Shown: positions 10,608-20,023, counted from the stretch's first letter. The stretch is 36,209 bases of DNA from Planctomycetaceae bacterium (GCA_029259845.1 JAJDEI010000296.1:1-36209); one strand, 5' to 3'. Translations and numbers: made by a program. The notes: generated by a model from the sequence alone, not told the origin.

Positions 10608-12005
10608 ATGACTGCGACCGTAATGCCCCCCGCCACCGGATTTGACGAGACCGTCTTCGCCGCCTTTCTCCAGGCTCGCAACGAACCGCAATGGATCCAG
10701 GGCCAGCGACGGGAGGCGTTCGCCCATTACCAGCGGATGCTGGGCGAACCGCTCAACCCGGAGGAATACAAGCGGATTGACCTGCGAACGTTTCGACCGA
10801 ACGAATACGTCTGCGGCGGCGCAGCTTTGGCGGCGGGCAGCGGGCAGAAACCGGAAGGCTCCCCAGTTGCCGGCACAGCGTCGCAGGCAGACTCCCCCCT
10901 CACCGCTCGCCCCACGTCCCTCACCACCCTCATGCAGGATCGGGCTGAGTTTGGCGGCACCGTCGTCCACGAAGACGGGCTGTGCCTGCGGTCTTCGCTC
11001 AGTGATGAGCTTGCCGCACAAGGTGTGCTGTTCGGCGATCTCGCAGCACTGCTGCCGCAGCATCGCGACGTGTTGGAGCCCTACTTCCTCACACGGGCGG
11101 TGACGGCGGAGACCGATCGCTTCTCCGCGTGGCACGCCGCCTTCTGGACCGGAGGGACCGTCCTGTTTGTGCCCCGCAACGTTGAGGTCGGCGTCCCGCT
11201 GTACAGTCTCATCCGGCTGGCACGGGAGCGAACGGCCGACTTCTCGCATACGCTGGTGATTCTGGAAGAAGGCGCATCGGCGACGCTGCTGGAAGAGACG
11301 TCCTCCTCTGATCCCGACGCGGCGGGGTTGCATGTCGGTGCAGTCGAGCTGATCGTCGGGCCCGGAGCGCGATTGCGGTACGTTCAACTCCAGAATTGGA
11401 ACGGGGCGGTCAAACACTTCGCCCATCAGTCGGGACGAGTCGCGAGGGACGCCATGTTGCAGTGGACCGTCGGTGCCTTGGGAGCGCGGCTGTCACACAT
11501 TCATCAGGACGTACATCTCGACGGCCGAGGGGCCCATGCCGAGGTCAACGGAGTCACTTTCGCGACCGACCGGCAGCTCATCTCCTATTACACACAGCAG
11601 ACGCATCACCAGCCGGACACGAGCAGCGATTTGCTCTACAAGGAGGTGTGCCGCGACAAATCCCGCGTCATCTGGCGGGGGATGATCAAGGTCGATCCGG
11701 ACGCGCAGAAGACCGATGGGTATCAGCGCAACGACGCGCTGATGCTCAGCCGCGACGCCCGGGCCGATGCCATTCCCGGCCTGGAGATCGAAGCCGACGA
11801 CGTCCGCTGCACCCACGGAGCAACCGCCGGCCGTGTGGACGACGAGCAGCTTTTTTACGCGATGTGCCGCGGCATGTCGCGGTATGAGGCGATGCACATG
11901 ATCGTGGAGGGCTTCTTCGCCGAGGTCTATGACCGCGTCCCCGTGGAGCTCGTCCGCGAGACGCTCAGCCAGGCGGTCGAACGCAAACTGGGGATTGGCG
12001 ATTGA
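10608..12005 (+). CDS. sufD: Fe-S cluster assembly protein SufD
   Basis: 465 residues from ATG 10608, chosen because SufD-like sequence begins there (FAAFLQARNEPQWIQGQRREAF, a typical N-terminal helix); the open frame runs further up to 10293 without similarity. The C-terminal half has the beta-helix and signature of SufB/SufD proteins: LQNWNGAVKHFAHQSG, VHLDGRGAHAEVNGV, TDGYQRNDALMLS and CTHGATAGRVDDEQLFY. SufD works with SufB and the ATPase SufC as a cytoplasmic scaffold for Fe-S clusters. No sufB, sufC or sufS lies in the window, so this copy is detached from its usual operon. A low-complexity Gly/Ser/Pro/Ala insert lies near residues 75-110. Confidence 0.92.
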   Translation: MTATVMPPATGFDETVFAAFLQARNEPQWIQGQRREAFAHYQRMLGEPLNPEEYKRIDLRTFRPNEYVCGGAALAAGSGQKPEGSPVAGTASQADSPLTARPTSLTTLMQDRAEFGGTVVHEDGLCLRSSLSDELAAQGVLFGDLAALLPQHRDVLEPYFLTRAVTAETDRFSAWHAAFWTGGTVLFVPRNVEVGVPLYSLIRLARERTADFSHTLVILEEGASATLLEETSSSDPDAAGLHVGAVELIVGPGARLRYVQLQNWNGAVKHFAHQSGRVARDAMLQWTVGALGARLSHIHQDVHLDGRGAHAEVNGVTFATDRQLISYYTQQTHHQPDTSSDLLYKEVCRDKSRVIWRGMIKVDPDAQKTDGYQRNDALMLSRDARADAIPGLEIEADDVRCTHGATAGRVDDEQLFYAMCRGMSRYEAMHMIVEGFFAEVYDRVPVELVRETLSQAVERKLGIGD

Positions 12006-12047
12006 CTGGAGGGGGGGGTAAGAATGGAGACCAGAGGCTTGGCCGTA

Positions 12048-12232
12048 GGTCGTGTTGACATTCAATCCGTCGGTTTTTCCGCAGGAAATGGGGTCGCACC
12101 GGTTGTTCCGACCGGTGCCGCGCAGCGGCAGGAAGCCTGTGCCTGACCGGACGATTTCCCCAGAGGCTTCTTGTCGCGTTGCGACACGGGTTGCGACAAC
12201 CCGTGCGACCCAGTTCGTATGTCAACACGACC
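12048..12232. mobile_element. MITE-like element family A, copy 2 (185 bp)
   Basis: Same length and plan as 8105-8289 but in the opposite orientation. Outer ends are GGTCGTGTTGACAT and its inverted complement. Internal hairpins CACCGGTTG/GACCGGTGC and CACGGGTTG/CAACCCGTG appear in reversed order relative to copy 1. TA flanks the left end; the right flank is GA. It lies 42 bp after the sufD stop. Confidence 0.87.
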
Positions 12233-12241
12233 GAGGAAGCT

Positions 12242-12304
12242 GAGAGTTCAGATTTGAGATTCCAGAGTTGAGATTTCAGATCTGAGATTTGAGAATTCAG
12301 ATGG
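12242..12304. repeat. Heptamer tandem array (SAGATTT type)
   Basis: Nine 7-bp units in unbroken register: GAGAGTT, CAGATTT, GAGATTC, CAGAGTT, GAGATTT, CAGATCT, GAGATTT, GAGAATT, CAGATGG. The array lies immediately beside MITE family A copy 2, 66 bp before the recG start. Confidence 0.85.
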
Positions 12305-12370
12305 GACATCTCAAGGTCACGAGTCCCGACCGGAGATTCGACGCCGCGGCTTCGAGAGTTCAAATCGCCG

Positions 12371-14470
12371 ATGAACGAACCGGCTCGCGACGATCCGCTG
12401 GAGACACCCGTGCAGTTTGTGCGTGGGGTCGGGCCGCGCAAGGCGGAGCTACTGGCGAAGCTCGACATTCTCACGGTGAGCGACCTGTTGTGGCATCTGC
12501 CGCGAGACGTGCTCGACCTCACCGATGTGCGTCCGCCGGACGAATTGGTTGAGAAGGTCGAACAGACCGTTCGCGGGACCATCGTCGACGTCGATGCGCG
12601 GCAAGTCAGTGGCGGGCGGACGATGACTGCCGCGCTGATCGACTGCGGCGGGGAGTATGTGCGCGGCGTGTGGTTCAATCAGCCGTGGATGCTCAAGCGG
12701 CTACAGATGAATCAGAGCGTCCTGTTTTCAGGAAAGCCGAAGCGGCATCAGGGACGCTGGGAGTTCCCGCATCCCCGGGTGCAATGGCTCGACGACGATG
12801 ACTCGTCAACAGCGGCCGACGCCGCCGGCAACGTGCTGCCCCGGTATGGGCTCACGGAAGGCCTCCGCATGCACGAAATGCGGCGGATGACTCGCAACGC
12901 AGCGGAAGATTTCGCCCCCCGCATTGCCGACCCGTTGCCGGCAAGTTTCCGGGACACGATGAACCTGCCGGTGCTGCACGAGGCGGTGCTGCGGCTGCAT
13001 GTGCCGCGATCAATGAGCGAGTACGAAGCGGCGCGGCACCGGGTGCTGTTCGACGACCTGCTCGAGTTTCAACTCGCATTGGCGCTGCGGCGACGGGCCT
13101 GGAGTCGACAGGATGAAGCACCCGTCCTCAACACGACCGCAATGATCGATGCCCGCATCCGGCGGCGGTTTCCGTTTCGGTTGACGGACGGGCAGGAGGC
13201 GGCCATTCGCGATGTCGTCGCCGACCTGCGTTCCGGCGCGGCGATGCATCGGCTGTTGCAGGCGGATGTGGGAGCAGGCAAGACAGTGATCGCCGTGTAT
13301 GCCATGCTGGTGGCGGTGGCGTGCGGCTATCAAGCCGTACTGATGGCGCCGACGGAACTGCTCGCCGTGCAGCATGCCGAAACGATCGGGACAATTCTGG
13401 AGGGGAGCCGCGTCCAACCGGCACTGCTCACCGGCAGTTTGACAGCCGCCGCACGACGAGAAACGCTCGAAGCGATCCGCCGCGGAGACACGCAACTCGT
13501 CATTGGTACGCAGGCGGTCATTCAAAAGGACGTCGAATTTGCCAAGCTGGGCGTGGCGGTGATCGACGAGCAACACAAATTCGGCGTTGCCCAGCGGGCC
13601 CACATCTCCGCCGGTGACGCCAATCCGCACGTGCTGGTGATGACGGCGACGCCGATTCCACGCAGCCTCTGTTTGACGCAGTTCGGCGATCTTGACCTGA
13701 CGGTGATGACCGACCTGCCGCCCGGCCGGCAAAAGGTCGTGACGAGCCGCATCACCGGCGAAGGAGCGCGTCAGAAAGCGTGGGACTTCGTCAAGAAACA
13801 GCTCCGTGCCGGGCGGCAGGCGTACATCGTCTGTCCCCTCGTGAAAGGTGAAGCCGCAAGCGATGACGGGCCGCGCGGGGCGGACGTGATCTATGAGCGG
13901 GTCGTCCGGGCGTTGCCCGATTTCCATGTCGGTCTGGTCCACGGACAGATGGACCGCGCCCACCGCTCCGAAGTCATGGACCACTTCCGCGACGGCGCGC
14001 TCAACGTGTTGGTCTCCACGACGGTGATTGAGGTCGGCGTCGACATCCCCAACGCGACGATCATGATTGTGCTCGATGCGGAGCGATTCGGCCTCTCGCA
14101 GTTGCATCAGTTGCGGGGCCGCATCGGCCGGGGTGCCTTTCAGGGATACTGTTTTCTGTTCTCCGAATCCTCCGCACCAGAGGCGGCGCAGCGACTGCAT
14201 GCAATGGAGATGACAACGGACGGGTTCCGCATCGCCGAGACCGACTTTGAACTCCGCGGGCCGGGAGACGTCCTCGGCACCCGTCAGCACGGAGAGCTGC
14301 CTCTGCGCATCGCCAACCTCCGGCGAGACGCCAAAATCCTGCAAGAAGCCCGCCGTGAAGCGTTCGCACTCGTCGGCTCGGGCGACTTCGATGCCCCGGA
14401 ATTCGCCCCCCTGAAGGGACGAGTGCTCGACCGTTTCGGCCGGCTGATGGACCTGCCGCAGAGCGGGTGA
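12371..14470 (+). CDS. recG: ATP-dependent DNA helicase RecG
   Basis: 699 residues, normal for RecG, which remodels stalled forks and Holliday junctions in the cytoplasm. The N-terminus has the RecG start VQFVRGVGPRKAELLAKL and an OB-fold wedge domain (about 60-160). Walker A is DVGAGKT near 299-305, motif II is DEQH near 399 in VIDEQHKFGVAQR, and motif III is TATPIPRSL. The C-terminal helicase lobe shows VSTTVIEVGVDIPNA and QLRGRIGRG, and the family tail FELRGPGDVLGTRQHGELPL is present. The start ATG 12371 agrees with the family start. It appears monocistronic. Confidence 0.97.
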   Translation: MNEPARDDPLETPVQFVRGVGPRKAELLAKLDILTVSDLLWHLPRDVLDLTDVRPPDELVEKVEQTVRGTIVDVDARQVSGGRTMTAALIDCGGEYVRGVWFNQPWMLKRLQMNQSVLFSGKPKRHQGRWEFPHPRVQWLDDDDSSTAADAAGNVLPRYGLTEGLRMHEMRRMTRNAAEDFAPRIADPLPASFRDTMNLPVLHEAVLRLHVPRSMSEYEAARHRVLFDDLLEFQLALALRRRAWSRQDEAPVLNTTAMIDARIRRRFPFRLTDGQEAAIRDVVADLRSGAAMHRLLQADVGAGKTVIAVYAMLVAVACGYQAVLMAPTELLAVQHAETIGTILEGSRVQPALLTGSLTAAARRETLEAIRRGDTQLVIGTQAVIQKDVEFAKLGVAVIDEQHKFGVAQRAHISAGDANPHVLVMTATPIPRSLCLTQFGDLDLTVMTDLPPGRQKVVTSRITGEGARQKAWDFVKKQLRAGRQAYIVCPLVKGEAASDDGPRGADVIYERVVRALPDFHVGLVHGQMDRAHRSEVMDHFRDGALNVLVSTTVIEVGVDIPNATIMIVLDAERFGLSQLHQLRGRIGRGAFQGYCFLFSESSAPEAAQRLHAMEMTTDGFRIAETDFELRGPGDVLGTRQHGELPLRIANLRRDAKILQEARREAFALVGSGDFDAPEFAPLKGRVLDRFGRLMDLPQSG

Positions 14471-15253
14471 GCCCCCGAAGCAGACCTGCCGATTGGACCC
14501 CTCGGAAACGTTCGACGTCGCCAATCGAATCAGAGCCCGGAGCGTCCGTTTTGAGGCTCCACGTTTCGGTCAGATGCGTTCGATCTTGCCGAATACGACT
14601 CCCGCCACCGAAACCCGGAGCGTCAGCGAGGGAGTCCTTTCATGCATATCGAGGCGTCCTCGCTAACGCGTCGGGTTACGGTGAGTCGCGACAGTGCAAC
14701 ATCAAAGAGCGTCAGCGACGGGACATTCGGACAGCGCAACTTGCCATGACCTCCCTCAACGCCATTCCTGGACACATCGGTTGTCCGGTTCACAATTTCG
14801 CCCCGCGATCCGGGCCGTCGGAGGGGCTGCTGTTTACGGAAGCTGCTGATTTTGTTGATGTTACGCGACGACTGTTGGGTGGGCGAACAACATTGGGCTT
14901 GTCGGAATCCGGGTTGCAGCGGATAATTCTGACTCTGAAGCCTTTCCACGCCGGCGCCAAGGACTGCTCCGGCGAAACACGACTGGCGGCACGCCCGACG
15001 CCGCCGGCCAACTTCCTTCCGCTATTTGGCAACTCGGTGCCTGACCATGGACGGTCGCTTCTCATTCCCGCCTTTTCCCAGCTGCATCATTGCGCGGGGG
15101 CCCCTTGCGGGTTCTTGTTGCGCGGACGACTCACTGCAGCACTCGTCAGCGATGGAAGGAGACGCGATTGTCAGCGCAGGGACCGAACCGATCGCCGTGA
15201 CACCGGGAGGATGAGAGTCCCCACAGTTTGTCGGGTCCGAGAAGGAGCCCTTC
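14471..15253. other. Long intergenic region recG/prkA
   Basis: 783 bp with no believable gene; the open frame through it has biased, patternless translation. It holds a planctomycete-type palindromic repeat at 14615-14679 with a related fragment (AGCGTCAGCGACGG) near 14708-14721. The last bases carry the prkA ribosome binding site AAGGAG at 15242-15247. Confidence 0.6.
14615..14679. repeat. Palindromic intergenic repeat (GCGTCAGCGAGG type)
   Basis: Left arm CCGGAGCGTCAGCGAGGG pairs imperfectly with the right arm CCTCGCTAACGCGTCGGG. This motif is commonly scattered between genes in planctomycete genomes, where it is sometimes mis-annotated as small proteins; that statement is from general knowledge, not a search. 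Confidence 0.65.
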
Positions 15254-17299
15254 ATGGCGACCGGACACGCACTGCTCGAACAAATCTCTCAACGGCAGAG
15301 TCCCGAACAGTTCCGCCAGGAGCACTGGCAGGGGACCTTTGCTGAGTACCTCGACATCGTCAAGAGCGACCCCACCGTCGCCCGCACGGCCTATCAGCGG
15401 CTGTACGACCTGATCCTCGCCGAGGGGACCTACCCCGTTGAAGGCCGCAAGGATCAGGTCCGCTACAAGTTCTTCGACGATCCGCACGGCGAAGGCGAAG
15501 ACGCCATCTTCGGCCTCACGCGGCCGTTGATGGAACTGGTCAACGTGTTCAAATCCGCCGCCCTCAAGTACGGCACCGAACGCCGCGTGCTGTTGCTGCA
15601 CGGACCGGTCGGCAGTTCCAAGTCGACGATCGCCCGCCTGCTCAAACGGGGAGCCGAACGCTACAGCCGTTCCCAACAAGGAGCCCTGTTTACCTTCGGG
15701 TGGAAAGAGGAGGACGGCACCATCACCTGGGATCCGATGAACAGCGAGCCGCTGCAACTCATCCCCGTGGCGCACCGCGAGGAGATCGCCGCCTTCCTCA
15801 ACGAAGGCCGCGGCGAGAAAGGGTATCCGATCGAAATCGAAGGCGATGTCTGTCCGCTCTCCCGCTGGTATTTCCAGGACCGGCTCGAAAAATGTGACGG
15901 AGACTGGACCAAAGTGCTGGAAGACGTCGTCGTCAAACGCGTGTTCCTCTCCGAGCAGGACCGCGTGGGCATCGGCACCTTCCAGCCCAAGGACGAAAAG
16001 AACCAGGACTCCACCGAACTGACCGGCGACATCAATTACCGCAAAATCGCCGAGTTTGGCACCGAATCCGACCCGCGGGCCTTCAACTTCGACGGCGAGT
16101 TCAACGTTGCCAACCGCGGGCTCATCGAATTCATCGAAGTCCTCAAGCTCGACGTCGCCTTCCTGTACGACCTCCTCGGGGCGTCGCAGGAGCACAAAAT
16201 CAAGCCGAAGAAGTTCGCGCAAACCGATATCGACACGGTCATCATCGGCCATACCAACGAGCCGGAGTACCGCAAACTGCAGTCCAACGAGTTCATGGAG
16301 GCGCTCCGTGACCGGACGATCAAAATCGACGTGCCCTACGTCACGGTCCTCAACGAAGAGATCAAAATCTATCAAAAGGACTACAACCAGCAGCGCGTCC
16401 GCGGCAAGCACATCGCCCCGCACACGCTGGAGGTCGCCGCCATGTGGGCCCTGCTCACGCGGCTCGAACAGCCCAAACATCACGGGCTCACGCTGCTGCA
16501 AAAGATGAAGCTCTACAACGGCAAGACCCTGCCGGGCTTCACCGCCGAGAACGTCAAGCAGCTCCGCAAGGATGCGCGGCACGAAGGCCTCGAAGGTATC
16601 TCCCCGCGCTACGTGCAGGACAAAATCTCCAACGCGCTGGTCGTGAATACCGAAGCCACCAGCCTCAACCCCTTCATGGTCATGAACGAACTGGAAGGCG
16701 GGCTCAAGCACCACTCGTTGATCGGCAGCGAGGACGAACGCGAACATTACCGCCAGCTGATCTCGATGGTCAAGGAGGAGTACACCGACATCGTGAAGAA
16801 CGAAGTCCAGCGTGCCATCGCCGCCGACGAGGACGCGCTCACCCGGCTATGCGGCAACTACATCGACAACGTCAAGGCTTACACCCAACGGGAGAAGGTC
16901 CAGAACCGGTTCACTGGCGAAGACGAGGAACCGGATGAACGCCTGATGCGGTCGATCGAAGAGAAGATCGACATCCCCGAAAGCCGGATGGACGACTTCC
17001 GCCGCGAGATCATGAACTACATCGGCGCGCTGGCCATCGACGGCAAGACGTTCGACTACCGCACGAACGAACGCCTGCAAAAGGCCCTCGAAATGAAACT
17101 GTTCGAGGATCAGAAGGACACCATCAAGCTCACCAGCCTCGTCTCCAACGTGGTCGACGCCGACACGCAGGAGAAGATCGACATCGTCAAAGGCCGCCTG
17201 ATCCGCAACAACGGCTATAACGACGAATCGGCCACCGACGTCCTCCAATACGTCGCCAGCATCTTCGCCCGCGGCGACGCCAAGAGCGACGAGGGGTGA
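15254..17299 (+). CDS. prkA: PrkA-type serine protein kinase (AAA ATPase)
   Basis: 681 residues. An N-terminal PrkA AAA domain carries Walker [10 protein letters not shown] near 117-125 within [20 protein letters not shown]. The C-terminal PrkA domain follows ([19 protein letters not shown], then [20 protein letters not shown]). PrkA/YeaG is a cytoplasmic kinase/ATPase linked to stress, starvation and sporulation; it is usually encoded with DUF444 (YeaH/YhbH) and SpoVR. Here the DUF444 gene lies 3.4 kb downstream and no spoVR is seen. AAGGAG sits 6 bp before ATG 15254, a good Shine-Dalgarno and firm support for the start. Confidence 0.95.
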   Translation: MATGHALLEQISQRQSPEQFRQEHWQGTFAEYLDIVKSDPTVARTAYQRLYDLILAEGTYPVEGRKDQVRYKFFDDPHGEGEDAIFGLTRPLMELVNVFKSAALKYGTERRVLLLHGPVGSSKSTIARLLKRGAERYSRSQQGALFTFGWKEEDGTITWDPMNSEPLQLIPVAHREEIAAFLNEGRGEKGYPIEIEGDVCPLSRWYFQDRLEKCDGDWTKVLEDVVVKRVFLSEQDRVGIGTFQPKDEKNQDSTELTGDINYRKIAEFGTESDPRAFNFDGEFNVANRGLIEFIEVLKLDVAFLYDLLGASQEHKIKPKKFAQTDIDTVIIGHTNEPEYRKLQSNEFMEALRDRTIKIDVPYVTVLNEEIKIYQKDYNQQRVRGKHIAPHTLEVAAMWALLTRLEQPKHHGLTLLQKMKLYNGKTLPGFTAENVKQLRKDARHEGLEGISPRYVQDKISNALVVNTEATSLNPFMVMNELEGGLKHHSLIGSEDEREHYRQLISMVKEEYTDIVKNEVQRAIAADEDALTRLCGNYIDNVKAYTQREKVQNRFTGEDEEPDERLMRSIEEKIDIPESRMDDFRREIMNYIGALAIDGKTFDYRTNERLQKALEMKLFEDQKDTIKLTSLVSNVVDADTQEKIDIVKGRLIRNNGYNDESATDVLQYVASIFARGDAKSDEG

Positions 17300-17657
17300 C
17301 GTTCACGGAGTTCTGATTCACCGCGGAGACACGGAGGACGCGCGGAGACTGACAAAACATCGCTTGCGGTTTCGCAGTCATTCCAACCCATCGGCGCGGT
17401 CCGGAGATTCCGCGACTGCCTCCAGAACGACACCGTATTTGTCCGTTTCATCACAAACAAAACGATTGGCGCCACTCACACACGACGTTAGCCTGCAAAA
17501 TGTAGCCGTAGGGTGCGTGTCCGTTGGTCAAGTTGGTGCGTTCTGTTGGTGTGGAGCGTCGATCGACAACCTGCGCTGAATCCGCGATCCGAACGCACCG
17601 TCATTCATCGCCCACGCACCCTACGGTACTGGTGCTCAATCCATTGAGGAGGGACCA
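17300..17657. other. Intergenic region with repeats after prkA
   Basis: No gene. Near 17321-17352 is a purine-rich direct repeat of GCGGAGAC/ACGGAGGAC units. The 121-bp palindromic element family B copy 1 follows, then a strong ribosome binding site (GAGGAGGG, 17646-17653) for the next gene. Confidence 0.6.
17506..17626. mobile_element. MITE-like element family B, copy 1 (121 bp)
   Basis: Begins CCGTAGGGTGCGTG and ends with its exact inverted complement CACGCACCCTACGG. A nested inner pair GGTGCGTTC/GAACGCACC lets the whole element fold into one long hairpin. It is near-identical to 19048-19168 and more distantly related to 35726-35846. Confidence 0.88.
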
Positions 17658-18491
17658 ATGCGTCGACGCAATCGGATCGCAATCACGTTTCTTGGTGGCA
17701 TCCTCCTGTCTGCCGACGGTGTGACCCTTGCCACCGTCGACCCGAACGCACGTGTTGAACTTCCCCCGCTGAGCACGATCCTCCGCGAGTGGTCGGTCGC
17801 CATGAGCGTCGACCGTCCTCGGCAGCTTCACTTCCGGCGATATGAGTACGACTCCATTTTCTACCTGGAGAAGCGCAACACCGGCTCCTTCACCCTCGAC
17901 CGGGACGAAAAAGCTCGCTTCCTGATGGCGGCTGCCAAGATCCCCGAGGGAGCCGCCTCCAGAAAGATACACAACGGCGTCCCCTACGAACTGGCATCAC
18001 CGGCTCCCTTCCAATGGTACTGGGGAGACTCGAATCTCTACATGCTTGATCCTGTGGAGATGACGGCGTGGCGAACAGCGTGTCATCTCGAGCCAGCCTG
18101 GTTCGACTGGTGCCGGTATCTCAGAAACCCCAAAACGGCCTTCCCCTTCATGCTGGGGATGTCGGAAGAAGAATTGAAAACTCTCTGCGATTGGAAGACC
18201 GATGAAAACTGGAAACGGCGAGACGCCGAGATTCATCTCGTCGGGACCGTGCTGACAGCCCATGAATCCCTGGCCAGTGGCAACAATCCGCTCGACGAGA
18301 ACCTCGATCCTCGACGGTCGTTACAGCACTTCGTTCAAATCGAGGTCCTGCTCGACCGCCAGACGTACGAGATCCGAGCCCTTCGGTTCAGAGATCATGT
18401 TGACAATGAGACCGTTTACGTCATCGACCGGATCGTGGACGTGACGGGAGAATTCTGGACGCCCGACCTGACGGGATACGAAATTGAATGA
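17658..18491 (+). CDS. Exported planctomycete hypothetical, LolA-like/TIGR03009-like
   Basis: 277 residues with a short signal peptide (NRIAITFLGGILLSADGVTLA). LREWSVAMSVDRPRQLHFRR, then FPFMLGMSEEELKTLCDW and VQIEVLLDRQTYEIRALRF, resemble the planctomycete domain known as TIGR03009, which has a LolA/LolB-like fold; this is remembered similarity and only moderately certain. If right, the protein may bind lipid or lipoprotein in the periplasm. An excellent Shine-Dalgarno (GAGGAGGG) lies 4 bp before the ATG. It sits in the interval separating prkA from DUF444, bracketed with the next gene by two family B elements. Confidence 0.75.
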   Translation: MRRRNRIAITFLGGILLSADGVTLATVDPNARVELPPLSTILREWSVAMSVDRPRQLHFRRYEYDSIFYLEKRNTGSFTLDRDEKARFLMAAAKIPEGAASRKIHNGVPYELASPAPFQWYWGDSNLYMLDPVEMTAWRTACHLEPAWFDWCRYLRNPKTAFPFMLGMSEEELKTLCDWKTDENWKRRDAEIHLVGTVLTAHESLASGNNPLDENLDPRRSLQHFVQIEVLLDRQTYEIRALRFRDHVDNETVYVIDRIVDVTGEFWTPDLTGYEIE

Positions 18492-18504
18492 ACGAAACCC
18501 GTTC

Positions 18505-18522
18505 CCGCATTTGCTATCATGG
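18505..18522 (+). promoter_or_regulatory. Shared promoter-like box, copy 1
   Basis: CCGCATTTGCTATCATGG is identical to 19205-19222. It contains TGCTATCAT, an extended -10-like element, but no good -35 is seen at the right distance. Downstream bases also remain similar between the copies for about 20 bp, so the segment is duplicated. Confidence 0.4.
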
Positions 18523-18549
18523 GGAAACCCCGACTCGTAAATCAGCCGG

Positions 18550-18626
18550 GTAGGTCCGGCTATGCCGGACGCGGATGCTTGAGCATGCAACATTCATCCA
18601 CAGACGTCCGGCAAAGCCGGACCTAC
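18550..18626. repeat. Palindromic intergenic repeat (GTAGGTCCGGC type)
   Basis: Left arm GTAGGTCCGGCTATGCCGGA and right arm TCCGGCAAAGCCGGACCTAC are near-perfect inverted complements; each arm also contains a small hairpin (GTCCGGC/GCCGGAC). A T-run is absent. It lies 59 bp after the upstream gene stop. Confidence 0.8.
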
Positions 18627-18643
18627 GTCGCTAGTTAGGCTTC

Positions 18644-19036
18644 ATGGGCATTAGGCGTCACAAGAAGTTGTTCTTGATTGGCGGTGGGATGTTCCTCGCC
18701 GCCTACCTTGGTCTCTATGTCGTCAACGCGGCATTTGGCGGCTATGATCCGTACTATACTTCCGATGGCAGAAGGCGATACGAGAGTGGTCTGTTGATGC
18801 ATGATTGCATCATGTGGCAGCCCAGATTTGGTTACTACTACAACGTGTATCGCCACGACTTCGTGGGCCTCGTTTTCTGTCCACTGCTCCGGCTTGACCA
18901 TCGCTACATCCACAAGACACACTCCATTGCGGATGACGATTTCCCGAATTGGTGGGCGGGTGTGACTGAGGCAGACATCCACCCCGCCAATCGAAGCGAC
19001 TTTCAGAGTTGGGGAATGGAGGAACCGAAGAAGTAG
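18644..19036 (+). CDS. Small membrane-anchored hypothetical protein
   Basis: 130 residues. After a basic start (MGIRRHKK), residues 9-29 form one transmembrane segment or uncleaved signal (LFLIGGGMFLAAYLGLYVV). The rest is aromatic-rich (GGYDPYYTSDGRRRY, PRFGYYYNVYRHDFVG) and probably outside the membrane. I recognise no family. No clear Shine-Dalgarno precedes the ATG. The stop is 11 bp before family B copy 2. Confidence 0.65.
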   Translation: MGIRRHKKLFLIGGGMFLAAYLGLYVVNAAFGGYDPYYTSDGRRRYESGLLMHDCIMWQPRFGYYYNVYRHDFVGLVFCPLLRLDHRYIHKTHSIADDDFPNWWAGVTEADIHPANRSDFQSWGMEEPKK

Positions 19037-19047
19037 TCGCGTAGTAG

Positions 19048-19168
19048 CCGTAGGGTGCGTGGCCGTTGGTCAAGTTGGTGCGTTCTGTTGGTGTGGAGCG
19101 TCGATCGACGATCTGCGCTGAATGCGCGAGCTGAACGCACCGCCATTCATCGCCCACGCACCCTACGG
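19048..19168. mobile_element. MITE-like element family B, copy 2 (121 bp)
   Basis: Same length and ends as copy 1 (CCGTAGGGTGCGTG and its exact inverted complement), with only about nine internal differences by eye, in the same orientation. Copies 1 and 2 thus bracket a 1.4-kb segment carrying the two hypothetical genes. Confidence 0.88.
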
Positions 19169-19204
19169 CACTCGCCACAACCCGGTGATGTGGGTCGTTC
19201 GTGA

Positions 19205-19222
19205 CCGCATTTGCTATCATGG
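19205..19222 (+). promoter_or_regulatory. Shared promoter-like box, copy 2 (Uma2 leader)
   Basis: Identical 18-mer to 18505-18522, with TGCTATCAT as an extended -10-like element, 31 bp before the Uma2 start codon. A GGAGGAG run follows at 19221-19227, rather far from the ATG. Confidence 0.45.
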
Positions 19223-19252
19223 AGGAGCCGCTACTCGATATTACACAAGCCC

Positions 19253-19942
19253 ATGAGCACCGTCACCGAACCACAGGCATCCGCCACTCCGAAGCCGTTG
19301 GACCCTGTCGCCGAGCCGCGCTCCCAGCGCGGCACGCCGACCTGGGAGATGGCGCGGTTCCATCCCCATCAGGGTGAGTGGACCGAAGAGGAGTACTTCT
19401 CGCTCGAGACCAACCATCTCATCGAGTTTAACAACGGCGTGTTAGAGTTCCTGCCGATGCCAGAATTGATACACCAGTTGCTTTCCTCGTTTTTGTATGA
19501 ATCATTGAAAGGTTTTGTCAGGGAGCGAAAACTTGGAACCGTTCTCTATGCGCCGTACCGAGTACGCGTCGCTGAGGGAAAACATCGCGAGCCCGATGTA
19601 CTCTATGTCCCTCGGGGTGGAACCATGCATCGCCACTACACCGGCGATGCCAAGCTTGTCATCGAAGTCGTCAGTGAGGGAGCCGATAACCGTGCACGGG
19701 ATCTCGTCGAGAAGCGTGCCGACTACGCAGCCGCCGGTATCCCGGAGTATTGGATTGTCGACCCGGAGACGCAGACGATCACCGTGCTTGCGCTCGATGG
19801 CGAAGCCTACAAGACGCACGGCGAATTCCAACCGGGACAGACGGCGACGTCCGTGCTGCTGGACGGCTTCGCGGTTGATGTGCAGGCCTGTTTCGACGCG
19901 GCGAATGTGGACGATGAGGTCCCGGAACGTGGCGAAGCGTGA
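19253..19942 (+). CDS. Uma2 family (DUF820) putative endonuclease
   Basis: 229 residues from ATG 19253; upstream in-frame codons overlap the promoter-like box and were not used. Uma2/DUF820 features are EWTEEEYFSLETNHLIEFNN, REPDVLYVPRGG, LVIEVVSEG and PEYWIVDPETQTITVL. These form a PD-(D/E)XK nuclease-like core (Asp in PDVLYV, Glu in IEVVSEG). Members are numerous in planctomycetes and cyanobacteria and have no settled role; mobile or defensive functions are suspected. Nothing in the neighbourhood assigns a target. The N-terminal 35 residues are low-complexity. Confidence 0.9.
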   Translation: MSTVTEPQASATPKPLDPVAEPRSQRGTPTWEMARFHPHQGEWTEEEYFSLETNHLIEFNNGVLEFLPMPELIHQLLSSFLYESLKGFVRERKLGTVLYAPYRVRVAEGKHREPDVLYVPRGGTMHRHYTGDAKLVIEVVSEGADNRARDLVEKRADYAAAGIPEYWIVDPETQTITVLALDGEAYKTHGEFQPGQTATSVLLDGFAVDVQACFDAANVDDEVPERGEA

Positions 19943-19994
19943 TTGGTCGTACCGGTCTGGGCGGTTCGGCGTTTCGCCTCTTTCAGGCCGCGTC

Positions 19995-20023
19995 TTGACC
20001 TCGGCGGCTCATGGTAATACAAT
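19995..20023 (+). promoter_or_regulatory. Sigma-70-like promoter of the RHH/PIN operon
   Basis: TTGACC (19995-20000) and TACAAT (20018-20023) are separated by exactly 17 bp. The predicted start is near 20030, some 30 bp before the antitoxin ATG. The -10 overlaps the first operator-like repeat. Confidence 0.75.

Noticed and set aside
14467..15345. 292-codon open frame between recG and prkA
   Set aside because: It overlaps both genes' ends, crosses palindromic repeats, and its translation is Arg/Ser/Pro-rich without any family signature.
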